NCBI GenBank assembly: GCA_003427395.1
Contig: BFEA01000170.1
Span: forward strand, 2,432,856-2,462,954
From: Chara braunii
Lineage: Eukaryota; Streptophyta; Charophyceae; Charales; Characeae
DNA: 30,099 nt
Direction: 5' to 3'
A program made the position numbers and the translations under genes. Below, one piece after another: positions 1-8,708 of the stretch. Every line of letters starts with the position of its first letter. The first letter of the stretch is position 1. Below the pieces are notes generated by a model. The model saw nothing but the letters and a program-made list of their open reading frames with translations, did not search any database and was not told the origin of the DNA.

Positions 1-260
1 AAAAAACCGGAAAGTCTTTTTTTTTCGAAAACAAAACGAAAACAAAAGGCAAAAAAAGGAAACAAATCGACACGCCAGAACGAAAAATAAAATTAAAAAA
101 AATAACGATACGAAACAGAGCGACATTTTTTTTTTTTTTTAAAGACAAAAAAAAAGGGGGGCCGGACACAAACCGACACGGAAATGCTATCGACGGTGGG
201 CGCGTCGAGATATTCATCCGCATCGATGCCCGTCGTGAACAATTCGGTACGCGTGCCACT
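1..260. repeat. A-rich repeat with GC-rich tail, shortened copy
   Basis: The first 170 bases are A-rich with GAAAACAAAA-like words. They are followed by a GC-rich tail (191-257) containing CGCGTCGAGATATTCA and GAACAATTCGGTACGCG. The same order (A-rich block, CGCGTCGAGATATTCA, CATCGAYGCC, GAACAATTCGGTACGCG) occurs at 24549-24930, so both are copies of one family. This copy lacks about 55-60 bases present in the other between CATCGAYGCC and GTGAACAATTCGG. No protein frame is evident. Confidence 0.6.
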
Positions 261-364
261 CTACACGCCCACCCGCCCTCGATCGCCTTCATCCGCCAGC
301 CCGCATTTGGCGCGCAGCGGACCTTCGACTTCCCCCCCGCGGCCAATGCTGCTTAAGGGGTAGG

Positions 365-420
<56 letters not shown>

Positions 421-811
421 CTTTTATTTTTGAAGTGAAGGGAGGAACCTTTTTCACTAATGTTGCTACCGATTTCGATAGCTGCAGATTCTTAGTGATC
501 CTTGGTTGGTCCCCAATGCTTTCTTCATCTTCTTTCCCACTCATGCCCCCACTGGCTACCTGTGGTGCCTGAGACTGATCTGCAATCCTCGTGGTGCTCC
601 CCATTCCTCCATTCCCGCCTGTTTCGGTTTTGTTGTCATCTAGTGCCTGTGAATCTGTGATGCAGGTTGTGTAACAGGACCTACTGAACTTCCTCCTTGG
701 TTAGTGAATTTGGCAAATTTGGAAGACCGCCTCCAACTTACCTGGCCTTACCACTGCGTGATGCCATGGCGAAGTGACGCTGGCATGCGATGCAAGGTAG
801 AGAGGTGGTGA
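261..811. other. Non-coding stretch with (ATT)n microsatellite
   Basis: Positions 365-420 are a nearly perfect (ATT)n run of about 18 units. The rest (261-364 and 421-811) is mixed sequence in which I recognise no gene, RNA or element. The open frame on the minus strand that crosses the microsatellite only encodes poly-Asn. Confidence 0.6.
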
Positions 812-874
812 CACCGGTGGAGGAGTCGTGGGCACCGGTGGAGGAGTCGTGGGCACCGGTGGAGGAGTCGTGGG
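812..874 (+). repeat. 21-bp minisatellite, three perfect units
   Basis: Three head-to-tail copies of a 21-bp unit beginning CACCGGTGGAGGAGTCG lie at 812-832, 833-853 and 854-874 with no difference between units. A period of 21 keeps any reading frame open, which explains the repeated peptides on both strands. Perfect identity suggests recent expansion. Confidence 0.9.
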
Positions 875-950
875 CAGGGCTGCATCAACACAAGCTGGTG
901 TGGGCGACAAAAAATAGGTCTTGGATGCAGGCGAGTAATGATGTTCTCAC

Positions 951-1009
951 GGGTGCGGGTGGGTCCGGGTGAGGACCTTTTTTGGGTGGCGGGCGGGTCG
1001 GGCGTGGGG
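951..1009 (+). other. Two adjacent G-quadruplex motifs
   Basis: GGG runs at 951-969 are separated by loops of 3, 1 and 3 bases. A second set at 984-1009 has five G-runs with loops of 4, 1, 2 and 3 bases. Both meet the usual G3+N1-7 definition on the + strand. Whether they fold is not shown by sequence. Confidence 0.6.
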
Positions 1010-1900
1010 CCGAAATTTCAAAAAATATTTTGGGTGGGCGGGGTTGTCTTAAGGTGGAAATTAAAATTCTTGCGTCAGGCAGGTGGCACAAAAACAAAAT
1101 TGGGCAGGTTGGGTCACGGGTGAGAGAAAGAAAATGCCCACCTCTGCTGCCTACTACGCTATAGATAGGTCACGAGGGGCATACAAAACCTATTGGGGAG
1201 ACGAAAACCGGACGTTTATAAATAAATATCGGTGGGTTACCTTCCATTGGTTGTGATCGTCGTCCTGTTTGCGACGTTAAATAATTACTGAGGACCTCGG
1301 GGGTCGTCCTTAAAATGCCTCTTGATCAGCCAATCGGTCGGTGTAAGGCTCGCTGCATGCGAGGGTAAATATGGTGCAGGGCTGGGTAACTCGGCATTGA
1401 CTTGGGGCACAGGGGTGGGCCATGTGCACACCTTTAGACACACACACTATCTGGATTGCTCAGGAACGCTGACGTCAAGTGACATCAAGAAGAACTGAGG
1501 GAGGGGTAGATTTAAGGTGATAAGTTCGGGAACAATTCCACTCTGCAAACAGTCATACAAATGATTTTGTTTTCATTTGGATTAGTTAGATGTTATTGCG
1601 ATCAACACATCTGATAGACAACATCGGTAGAACTATCTGTTTCTTCTTATTTGTTTTCCGCTTGCGGACTAATCAAGTAAAATAGTTTCGTTTGTAGGAA
1701 TCTGGACTTACCTTTTGAACCTAACTGTGTACCATCTGACAATGCCACCAATTATTATTTTTTTATTATTTTAAGTCGGTCTGAGCACTATGCTGCGGTC
1801 GGCAACCGAGTGTCCTAGTGGAGACAATGTACAATGTTGTAGTATATGAGTGACAGGGAGAACCCTGAGCTGGACGATCGGATCTTGCGTTCGTAAAGCC
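1010..1900. other. Unassigned sequence upstream of the Ty3 element
   Basis: Mixed-composition DNA where a 5' LTR would be expected. I could not find a copy of the sequence downstream of the polyprotein here, nor a convincing tRNA primer-binding site next to gag. Only short inverted repeats are visible, such as AGGAC/GTCCT around 1292-1311. The 5' LTR is either lost, too diverged to see, or outside this stretch. Confidence 0.4.
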
Positions 1901-1914
1901 GTAGACTCTCGTTG

Positions 1915-2727
1915 GTTCACGTAGCGTTAGGAGCCGAGGGAGATCGTCTTTTGTTCCGCCAGGCTAGGGAGAGGTAGCGGCAATAGAGGTTGGCGAGGGA
2001 TGCAGAGGCAAGCAGAGCTTTCGCTAGGAAGGCAGCTACCTCCGCAGCCACCATGACCACCTCTGCGCAGTAGAGTTCCCAGACCAGTAGTTCAGGGACT
2101 GTCGGGGCAACGGGCACACAGACCCGGACTCAGTCCGCTGGTGTTATGGCTAGCGAGCAATTAGTGTTAACTCCCAAGGAGGTCTCCATTCAACGAGCAG
2201 CGCTCGTGAAGCACAGCTACAACAAGCATTAGATGAGATACAAGCAGAGAAGGAGAGAATGATTAGACGAAGAGCGAGGATGCAGCGGAGAGAAGCGGAC
2301 ATGCAGGAGTTAGAGGAGATGGATCTGACACATGTGGATGATGATGTAAGGACCGTTAGGAGGGCCCTGCTAGATGTGGTAGAAATGTAGGACTACCATA
2401 CAGATCTTTTGCAGGACATTTAGAGAAGTTTGGTCGTGCTGGTCGAGCGGGTTCAGGTCTCACCCTTACCATCTGGGCCAGGTGTCTGGCCTTTGGTACA
2501 TCCTCCTCCCTTTGTCCCACCGATAACTGGAGTGATCCCATCCACACTTTTTCCGGTGTCGGTACAGGCCACTTCCTATTTGGTTATGCATCTGACAGAC
2601 GGGTTCTCAGCAGGTCCAAATGTATAGATTCCTGTTCAGACAGTGTTCTCCCAAACTCCGTTGTAGACTGCCATAACAGGGCAACCTGCTGTCTCGCAGC
2701 CAGCACAACCACAGGGCACTATGTAAC
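1915..2727 (+). pseudogene. gag: Ty3 gag, N-terminal part (broken)
   Basis: This is the N-terminal half of the capsid polyprotein that would package element RNA in cytoplasmic particles. Reading begins in one frame near 1921 (Arg/Gln/Ala-rich), shifts frame around 2154-2223, and continues to 2727. From 2205 to 2390 the peptide is strongly charged, with a QAEKERMIRRRARMQ-like run that suggests a coiled coil. After 2430 it becomes Pro-rich and then Gln-rich. In-frame stops are TAG at 1975, 1984, 2071, 2388, 2421, 2625 and 2664 and TAA at 2724; each is one C-to-T change from a Gln codon. The true start is not identifiable. The frame is cut at 2727 by an insertion and resumes at 4156. Assignment rests on position, composition and continuity with the capsid domain. 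Confidence 0.65.
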
Positions 2728-4154
2728 CGGCTGAACGCGCGTTCACGTTCAAACGCGCGCGTTCATACCCCCTGGGGCCGCGTTCAATCGCGTTCAAACG
2801 CGCTGCGCGCCACGTGGCGCGAAAAATTTGAACGCAACATCGGGGGGTGTGTGCGCGCGTTGCGAACTACGGGGTGGAGGGCCTCGTTCAACAAACTACG
2901 AAAGTGCAAAAAAAAAAAACGGGAGGCCCACCGCCCCGTAGGGAGCGGCATCGCTGCTTAGGGAGGGGGCTGTGGGCCAATGCCCCAGACAAAACAGGAA
3001 AAAAAAAAAAAAAAAAGGNNNNNNNNNNNNNNNNNNNNNNNNNNNNNNNNNNNNNNNNNNNNNNNNNNNNNNNNNNNNNNNNNNNNNNNNNNNNNNNNNN
3101 NNNNNNNNNNNNNNNNNNNNNNNNNNNNNNNNNNNNNNNNNNNNNNNNNNNNNNNNNNNNNNNNNNNNNNNNNNNNNNNNNNNNNNNNNNNNNNNNNNNN
3201 NNNNNNNNNNNNNNNNNNNNNNNNNNNNNNNNNNNNNNNNNNNNNNNNNNNNNNNNNNNNNNNNNNNNNNNNNNNNNNNNNNNNNNNNNNNNNNNNNNNN
3301 NNNNNNNNNNNNNNNNNNNNNNNNNNNNNNNNNNNNNNNNNNNNNNNNNNNNNNNNNNNNNNNNNNNNNNNNNNNNNNNNNNNNNNNNNNNNNNNNNNNN
3401 NNNNNNNNNNNNNNNNNNNNNNNNNNNNNNNNNNNNNNNNNNNNNNNNNNNNNNNNNNNNNNNNNNNNNNNNNNNNNNNNNNNNNNNNNNNNNNNNNNNN
3501 NNNNNNNNNNNNNNNNNNNNNNNNNNNNNNNNNNNNNNNNNNNNNNNNNNNNNNNNNNNNNNNNNNNNNNNNNNNNNNNNNNNNNNNNNNNNNNNNNNNN
3601 NNNNNNNNNNNNNNNNNNNNNNNNNNNNNNNNNNNNNNNNNNNNNNNNNNNNNNNNNNNNNNNNNNNNNNNNNNNNNNNNNNNNNNNNNNNNNNNNNNNN
3701 NNNNNNNNNNNNNNNNNNNNNNNNNNNNNNNNNNNNNNNNNNNNNNNNNNNNNNNNNNNNNNNNNNNNNNNNNNNNNNNNNNNNNNNNNNNNNNNNNNNN
3801 NNNNNNNNNNNNNNNNNNNNNNNNNNNNNNNNNNNNNNNNNNNNNNNNNNNNNNNNNNNNNNNNNNNNNNNNNNNNNNNNNNNNNNNNNNNNNNNNNNNN
3901 NNNNNNNNNNNNNNNNNNNNNNNNNNNNNNNNNNNNNNNNNNNNNNNNNNNNNNNNNNNNNNNNNNNNNNNNNNNNNNNNNNNNNNNNNNNNNNNNNNNN
4001 NNNNNNNNNNNNCCCAAGCACCGCCCCCGCTCCCCACACTGCCCAAAGGCCCCCCCCACCCCGCACACGCCCCTGCGCAAACGCGTCAATCGCGTTTACC
4101 GGTGTTCAGCGCGTTCAAAACCTAAACGCGAAACCCGCGTTCAATGAATGCGCG
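2728..4154. mobile_element. Nested insertion in gag with 5-bp target duplication
   Basis: GTAAC occurs immediately before (2723-2727) and after (4155-4159) this block. The Gln-rich gag frame left of it ends in codons that continue in register on the right: the added 1432 bases shift the frame by exactly one, as observed. Both ends are rich in GCGTTCAA/GAACGCG words; the left end has the perfect palindrome GAACGCGCGTTC (2733-2744), and the right end read in reverse also gives TGAACGCG, offset by a few bases, so terminal inverted repeats are imperfect. The interior has A-runs at 2909-2919 and 3000-3016 and an unresolved gap. It does not show TG...CA ends, so it is not obviously an LTR element. 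The family is unknown; a DNA transposon or MITE with subterminal repeats fits best. Confidence 0.65.
3019..4012. other. Assembly gap (994 N)
   Basis: A run of N inside the nested insertion. It follows an 18-nt A-rich run, a common place for assembly to fail. The true gap length is unknown, so the insertion's real size is uncertain. Apparent reading frames across it are meaningless. Confidence 0.98.
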
Positions 4155-4155
4155 G

Positions 4156-4941
4156 TAACACAGACAGGGCACTCAACCCCAACAGCAGCAAGTGCAGCAA
4201 CCTGCACCCCAGGCCCCACAGCCTGGAGTATTGCAGGTACCGGGACAGGGATAATGGGTTCTGAAGACTGCCATCGCATCACCCAAGCCCTTCTTAGGTG
4301 ATAGGAAGGGTGAGGACCTTGACACATGGTTGAGGACGGTGCCAGTCTACATGAAGTGCAAGTTAACCTTGCCTCACGAGGAAGTGTTTGTGGCTGCCTA
4401 CTATCTTGAGGGGAGTGCAGCGAGGTGGTTAAGCGGGTACATGCAGTTACAGGGGTACGATCATGACTTCCACGCTTGGGCAGTCAACCAGAGACTGGAC
4501 GATTTCATCAAGCTGGTGGAGGAAAGGTGGCATGACCCGTAGGAGGCTCAAAAGGCCACCGACGGGATATTGACACTGAGCTCAAGAAAGTTCAGGTCAG
4601 TAAGGGATGCCATAGACGTGGTAGAGCGTCTGATCTGTGTTCCTGGAGTGCGCTACGCCCCCCCCGTCCTACTTACCACTTACCTGAGGTGTCTCCCTAT
4701 ACAGATCAGGAATCAGTTGGCAAGTGAGGTCATGATCATGGTCCACAACTTTCCCTCATTCAGCAGGAAGCCCCTAGATCTAGAGGCAAAGATCGGGTAT
4801 GGGCACCAACCCACTACGGATGGTAGGAAAAAGGCACTGCCTTCTAACTGGAAGGCCAATGGGCACATCATGTTCATCGACAAAGATGGTACTACCATAG
4901 AGTTAGACGACGACTTTCAGATGGGAGTAGGGTTAGAGTAG
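4156..4941 (+). pseudogene. gag: Ty3 gag, capsid domain (broken)
   Basis: This is the Retrotrans_gag-type capsid segment that builds the particle shell. A Gln/Pro-rich linker (4165-4251) leads into a FLGDRKGEDLDTWLRTV-like start at about 4285. Then come a hydrophobic helix and AARWLSGY at about 4420-4440, and a helix with FIKLVEERW near 4504-4530; this order is typical of Ty3 capsids. It continues to about 4930 in the same frame. In-frame stops are TAA at 4252 and TAG at 4540, both one C-to-T from Gln. The frame is lost around 4930-4943, next to the TAG at 4939. The upstream half of gag lies before the insertion at 2728-4154. Confidence 0.85.
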
Positions 4942-4942
4942 G

Positions 4943-5266
4943 GTAGCGCAGAAGCTTCAGGGGGTGGAGCAGACGTTGGCGACCGGTAAATGCCGTGGAG
5001 GTTCCCGGTCAAAGAGTCAAGTAGACCCCAATGCTCCTCCATGAGAGAAAGCGGGGCTTACAAAGGACATGTGGAGAGATCGTTACTCCCGTGCAGCTTG
5101 TATTCGTTGTGGCCAGTATGGTCATACGCAGTTCAAATGCCGGAATTTTAAAGTGGCAGGAAAGATCCCGCCTACGATGGGCCAGACACCGGTCTCCTCT
5201 GCTTCCCAGGGTAGCAATGTGGCCAGCAGCTCTTGCACTGCTTCGCGAAACACGTCGGGCCAGTAG
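4943..5266 (+). pseudogene. gag: Ty3 gag, nucleocapsid with CCHC zinc knuckle
   Basis: This is the RNA-binding end of gag. In the frame starting at 4943 a Gln/Lys-rich segment is followed by a perfect zinc knuckle, C-x2-C-x4-H-x4-C (CIRCGQYGHTQFKC), at 5099-5140. All four zinc ligands are intact. A TGA at 5042-5044 interrupts the frame upstream of the knuckle and is one C-to-T from Arg CGA. A Ser-rich tail follows to a TAG at 5264. The capsid part upstream is in a different frame, so a frameshift near 4939 separates them. Confidence 0.88.
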
Positions 5267-5809
5267 GAATTATAGTCATTCCTGCTATGGTCGAGGTGGT
5301 GGATACACCCTCACCATCTCGAGAGATGGCCCAAGCTATTGACTTTGTCATCGTCCCACAAGCACATTCAGTCCAATCGATCCTCTGTTCGACGAATGTG
5401 TTTAAGTCCTTAGAGGAGCTAGAGGAGGAGTGGTCTAGATCAGACCCACTAGATTCTTGGACGGCAATGGCTAAAGCTCCTAAGGGTGAGTTGTTCGTCG
5501 GCGAAGTAGATATAGGCCAGCCGTAAGGCTGGGGCCTTCTACGATACATGTTCGACGAGGAACTTTATCTGTCGCGCTTATGTTGAACGGTTCCGCTTAG
5601 AGGGGCAAGTGCAACGCCTTAGTCGACCTGTGGAGTCAACCTGTGCCAACAAACAGCGCATGGTAGTCAATAACTACCTAAAAGACATAGAGCGTTGTTT
5701 CCCGTATGCGGGAGGGGAACTGAAACATAAAATATCGTTCTTAGTCAGCGATGATCTCCCTATGGATATCTTGTTGGGTATGTACTATCTTTCGGTTGCA
5801 CAACCCTAG
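5233..5809 (+). pseudogene. pol: Ty3 aspartic protease with altered active site
   Basis: Protease cleaves the Gag-Pol precursor. A linker frame (5233-5526, Glu-rich, ending GELFVGEVDIGQP) shifts at about 5527 into the protease core. The catalytic motif sits at 5543-5551 and reads Asp-Thr-Cys, where the family has Asp-Thr/Ser-Gly, in the context FYDTCSTRNFI. The catalytic Asp is kept but the flap-facing Gly is replaced. The second conserved piece, a hydrophobic ILLG, follows in LPMDILLGMYYL at about 5758-5793. TAG at 5807-5809 stops the frame at a position that continues cleanly as coding sequence, one C-to-T from CAG. The Gly-to-Cys change plus the stop make an active enzyme unlikely. Confidence 0.85.
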
Positions 5810-5827
5810 TTTGACTGGGATCGAAAA

Positions 5828-6779
5828 GTGGTCAACCACACTTTGCCAGGAGGGGGGACCGCCATATTACTTAAGTATAAAGCTAGTAATTTGATTGAGT
5901 CCTACGCGTGCATGCGTGTGGCCTCGTTCAACAACTATTACAAGCAAAATCCGGAGGAGGGTATGTACTTAGTGTATGTCTCTGTAGAGGGTGAGCTAGT
6001 GAAAACACCTCCAGAGATAGAGGGAGTGGTTGCTAAATACCTGGATCTATTTGAAGAGCCGAAAGGGGTTGTTGAGAGGGAGGTCTTCCACGTGATAGAA
6101 ATTATCATAGGGTCTAGTACTCCGAAGGGTAGGATGTATCAGATGTCGCCAGCGGAGCTTGATGAGCTTCGCCGACAGTTCAAGGATCTCATAAAGAAGG
6201 GTTGGATCCGACCGAGTGTCTCTCCTTACGGGTCTCCTGTCCTATTTGTGCCAGAAGGGGAGAACGTTGAGGATGTCCATTCACTATAGGAGTCTCAATG
6301 CCATCACTGTGAAGAACACAGGGCCCCTACCGCGCATTGATGACTTGTTGGACCGACTGCAAGGGTGCCGGTACTTCAATAAGATAGATCTGAAGTCCAG
6401 GTACCATCAGATTGCAATCCGGCCCGAGGATCAACACAAAACCGCCTTTCAGACCAGGTACGGTCTGTACGAGTTGTGGTGATGCCTTTCGGCCTTTGCA
6501 ATGCTCCTCGCACCTTTCGGCACGCGATGAACTAGATTTTTCAAGCCTACTTAAAAATTTGTCATCGTGTACCTCAACGACATACTTATCTTTAGTAGGA
6601 CTGTCGAGGAGCACGTAGGCCATCTAGACAAAGTTCTTAGTCTCCCTCGGCAGCACCACTTCAAGATTAATCGGGAGAAGTGCGAGGTTGGACGCACTCG
6701 GATCTTGTATCTGGGTCATGACATTTCCGTGGAGGGATTGAAGCCCGATGACGCGAAGGTGGACAACATTTTTGACTGA
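5828..6779 (+). pseudogene. pol: Ty3 reverse transcriptase, YLDD changed to YLND
   Basis: This is the polymerase that copies element RNA into DNA. A spacer (5828-6120) leads to the RT entry motif with MSPAELDELRRQFKDLI at about 6142-6195 and a GWIRPS..SPYGSPVLF fingers motif. A small indel near 6245 changes the frame. The palm motif with the first catalytic Asp is intact (KIDLKSRYHQI, Asp codon 6387-6389), though the family's usual Gly after KS is Arg. A one-base loss near 6475 and an opposite indel near 6553 move the MPFGLCNAP motif (6482-6508) into another frame, which also carries TAG at 6533. The YxDD box at 6570-6581 reads Tyr-Leu-Asn-Asp: the first of the two metal-binding Asp residues is lost. 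Confidence 0.93.
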
Positions 6780-7120
6780 CCGCATCCTCAGTCTCTGACT
6801 AAGGTGAGGTCCTTCTTGGGTATGGCTACGACCGCAATAGTGGCCGCACCCTTGTCGGATCTCACACTCCTTGACATCCCCTGGGAGTGGACAGACAGGT
6901 TTGAGGCTGCCTTCAGACATTTGAAGTATTCTCTGATACACCGTGAGGTCTTGAAACTTCCCGACCCTGACAAACCTTTCGTTGTGACCAAGGATGTCAG
7001 CCAATATGACATTGGTGCCGTGCTTGCACAGCAGGAGGGGAAAAAGTTGAGGCCCGTAGAGTACATGTCCAAAACGATGCCCTCTCATAAGTTGACTAAG
7101 TCCACCTATGAGAAGGAATT
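6780..7120 (+). pseudogene. pol: Ty3 RNase H, 5' part only
   Basis: RNase H degrades the RNA strand after copying. After a TGA at 6777-6779 the tether region SFLG and then APLSDLT..D.PWEWTDRFEAAFRHLK (about 6815-6930) lead into the RNase H start, KPFVVTKDVSQYDIGAVLAQ (about 6976-7030). The family's tDAS is KDVS here; the catalytic Asp is kept. The stretch between SFLG and APL is about a dozen residues shorter than usual. LRPVEYMSK and a YEKE box follow, and then the sequence jumps at about 7119 straight to an integrase-type FWWPTMMKD. The rest of RNase H and the connection to integrase are gone. Confidence 0.88.
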
Positions 7121-7397
7121 CTGGTGGCCCACGATGATGAAGGATGTCGTTGAGGTACACGATGCTGCTAACCTGTCAAGTTGAGTTCAGGTGGACTATA
7201 AGTTGACTAAGTCCACCTATGAGAAGTCCACCAACGACATACTTATCTGTTGCAGCGTTTCTGGTGAACCTATGAGAAGGAATTCAGGTGGACTATAAGT
7301 TGACTAAGTCCACCTATGAGAAGGAATTCTGGTGCACCTAAAAAAACTGCAGCTAACCTGTTGCAGCGTTTCTGGTGGCCCACGATGATGAAGGATG
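7087..7397 (+). repeat. Rearranged scar with templated repeats
   Basis: This stretch is a patchwork of short copies from nearby. ATAAGTTGACTAAGTCCACC occurs at 7087, 7198 and 7295. A 28-nt piece ending CACGATGATGAAGGATG is at 7119-7146 and 7370-7397. GTTGCAGCGTTTCTGGTG is at 7249-7266 and 7360-7377. A 17-nt piece, CAACGACATACTTATCT, at 7232-7248 matches the RT active-site region at 6575-6591. Two copies of AGGTGGACT...AGTCCACCT form 9-bp hairpins at 7189-7218 and 7286-7315. The block sits where a normal element would have the RNase H end and the integrase zinc-finger start. Confidence 0.85.
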
Positions 7398-7950
7398 CCA
7401 AACTGTATGTTCAAACTTACCAAGTTGTCAACCTGACAAGCCTCGGACACAGACTCCTCTTGGGCTACTCAAGCCCCTTCCACTTCCGGAGAGGCCCGGT
7501 GAAAGCCTGTCCATAGATTTCATGGATATGCTGGTCACCAGCAAGAGTGGTATGAGGTATATCGACGTCATTGCGGATAGGTTTAGTAAGTACGCTAGGT
7601 TAGTAGCTATGCCGGAAACAACAAAGACCGAGTACGTCATCAAGTTGTTTAAGGAAATCTGCGTCAGAGACTTCGACTTGCCTAAGTCTATAGTTAGCGA
7701 CCGGGATGTCCGATTTACCAGCAATTTGTGGAAGGCTACAACTGCCGAACAAGGAATGCAACTGCAGATGACCTCTGGGAATCACTTAGAGGCGAATGGA
7801 TAGGCTGGGCAAATGAGCCGTGCTGTACAGCACCTGCTGAGGCATTACATTAAGCCTAATCAGGTGGGCTGGGATGAGAAGCTTGCTCTCATTTCTAGTC
7901 TGTACAGTAACAATTCACAGCGCGACCGAGGTCAGTCCTAACAGCTACTA
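7336..7950 (+). pseudogene. pol: Ty3 integrase, finger remnant and catalytic core
   Basis: Integrase inserts element DNA into the genome. The zinc-finger part starts late, at KTAANLLQRFWWPTMMKDA (7340-7400). Its first Cys is Tyr (TAC at 7418-7420), and a one-base loss a few bases later moves the second Cys into another frame. The core follows from 7421. The first catalytic Asp is in SIDFMDM (codon 7516-7518) and the second in IVSDRDVRF (codon 7699-7701). At the third position, the usual GQ-x-E reads stop-Ala-Gly: TAG at 7801 and GGG at 7807-7809 where the Glu belongs. So the D,D-35-E triad has lost its Glu. A local frame wobble occurs around 7895-7945. Confidence 0.92.
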
Positions 7951-8622
7951 ACGTTCAAGCCTAGACTCCCTCTGGACTTCCTGCTACTAGAGAACCAGCC
8001 CACTGCTGCACCACGCACTCTGGAATTTGCTTATCGTTATGAAAATCTCATGCAGCAAGCAGTGGATAACATGCATAAAACACAGGCGGCAATGATAGAA
8101 TCTGAGAACAAGCACCGCCTCCCATATACATTTCAGGTAGGGGACAGAGTCTGGGTCAAAGCTTCTAAACTGGGGCAAGAGCATGGGATCTCCCGCAACC
8201 TCATGCCACAGTACTTTGGACCATGGGAGGTTCTAGACATTGTTAGAGATGATCCCGATGGGCCTTCCTATGTAATACGGATCCCTGGTCACCTTCGCAC
8301 TTACCCTGTCTTCCATGCCTCCAAACTTGCAACTTTCAAGGAAACTGATCAGTTTCCCTCTCGCCGGTCTATGTTGCCCCCAACCATGGATGGAGAGGTC
8401 GACATCGACGACATCGTTGACCAGAGGGAAATGCCGGTTCCATGACCAACAGGCAGGGGCCGTCCTCCAAAGCCGAAGCTGCAGTATCGCGTTCTGTTCA
8501 GACATCACACTGATCCTAAGGAGGACAGATGGTTTACAAGGGAGGAACTGATGCAGACCGCTCCACAAGTTGTCGCTCACTATGAGAAGGCATTGCAGAA
8601 AGGAAAGCGCCTGATCCAATGA
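7951..8622 (+). pseudogene. pol: Ty3 integrase C-terminus with chromodomain-like tail
   Basis: This is the DNA-binding and targeting end of integrase. FQVGDRVWVKAS (about 8134-8170) and YFGPWEVLDIV (about 8212-8245) form the GPY/F-type module typical of chromoviruses. HLRTYPVFHASKLATF follows at about 8290-8337. After MDGEVDIDDIVD the frame meets a TGA at 8443-8445 (one C-to-T from CGA) but continues in register with RGRPPKPKLQYRVLFRHHTD, DRWFTREEL and a helical end to the TGA at 8620. That order, acidic strand, aromatic strand and then a Trp-containing turn with a C-terminal helix, fits a chromodomain, which in this family binds modified histone tails. This is the best-preserved part of the element. 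Confidence 0.88.
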
Positions 8623-8647
8623 ACTTCCCAGAGGACTATCGAAGTGT

Positions 8648-8660
8648 GGAGGAGGGAATG
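8648..8660 (+). promoter_or_regulatory. Possible polypurine tract and 3' LTR start
   Basis: GGAGGAGGGAA (8648-8658) is followed at once by TG, the usual first bases of an LTR, about 25 bases after the polyprotein stop. Ty3 elements prime second-strand synthesis from such a tract. No matching 5' LTR was found, so the call is tentative. Confidence 0.35.
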
Positions 8661-8708
8661 CGATGCTACAAGTCTCAAAAAAGCCTACTGGGCCCTATTT
8701 CAGCGAGA

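Larger units (their letters stand above)
1900..8660 (+). mobile_element. Degenerate Ty3/gypsy chromovirus-like retrotransposon
   Basis: Pieces of one gag-pol polyprotein follow in normal Ty3 order: gag, CCHC zinc knuckle, aspartic protease, reverse transcriptase, RNase H, integrase with a GPW motif, and a chromodomain-like tail. Integrase lies after RNase H, which separates Ty3/gypsy from Ty1/copia. The copy is dead: at least ten frameshifts, about fourteen in-frame stops outside frameshift zones, altered protease, RT and integrase active sites, a nested insertion in gag, and a deletion/rearrangement that removes the RNase H end and the integrase N-terminus. No LTR pair could be matched. The coding remnant runs to the TGA at 8620-8622. 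Confidence 0.9.

Noticed and set aside
1913-1925. TGGTTCACG as a primer-binding site for the Ty3 element
   Set aside because: The match to a tRNA 3' end is short and no LTR end precedes it.
2716-2723. CACTATG at the left insertion edge as a Transib-type terminus
   Set aside because: It lies outside the duplicated GTAAC and belongs to the gag reading frame.
2847-4301. 484-codon open frame across the gap
   Set aside because: Most of it is N; the sides are repeat and the wrong frame of gag.
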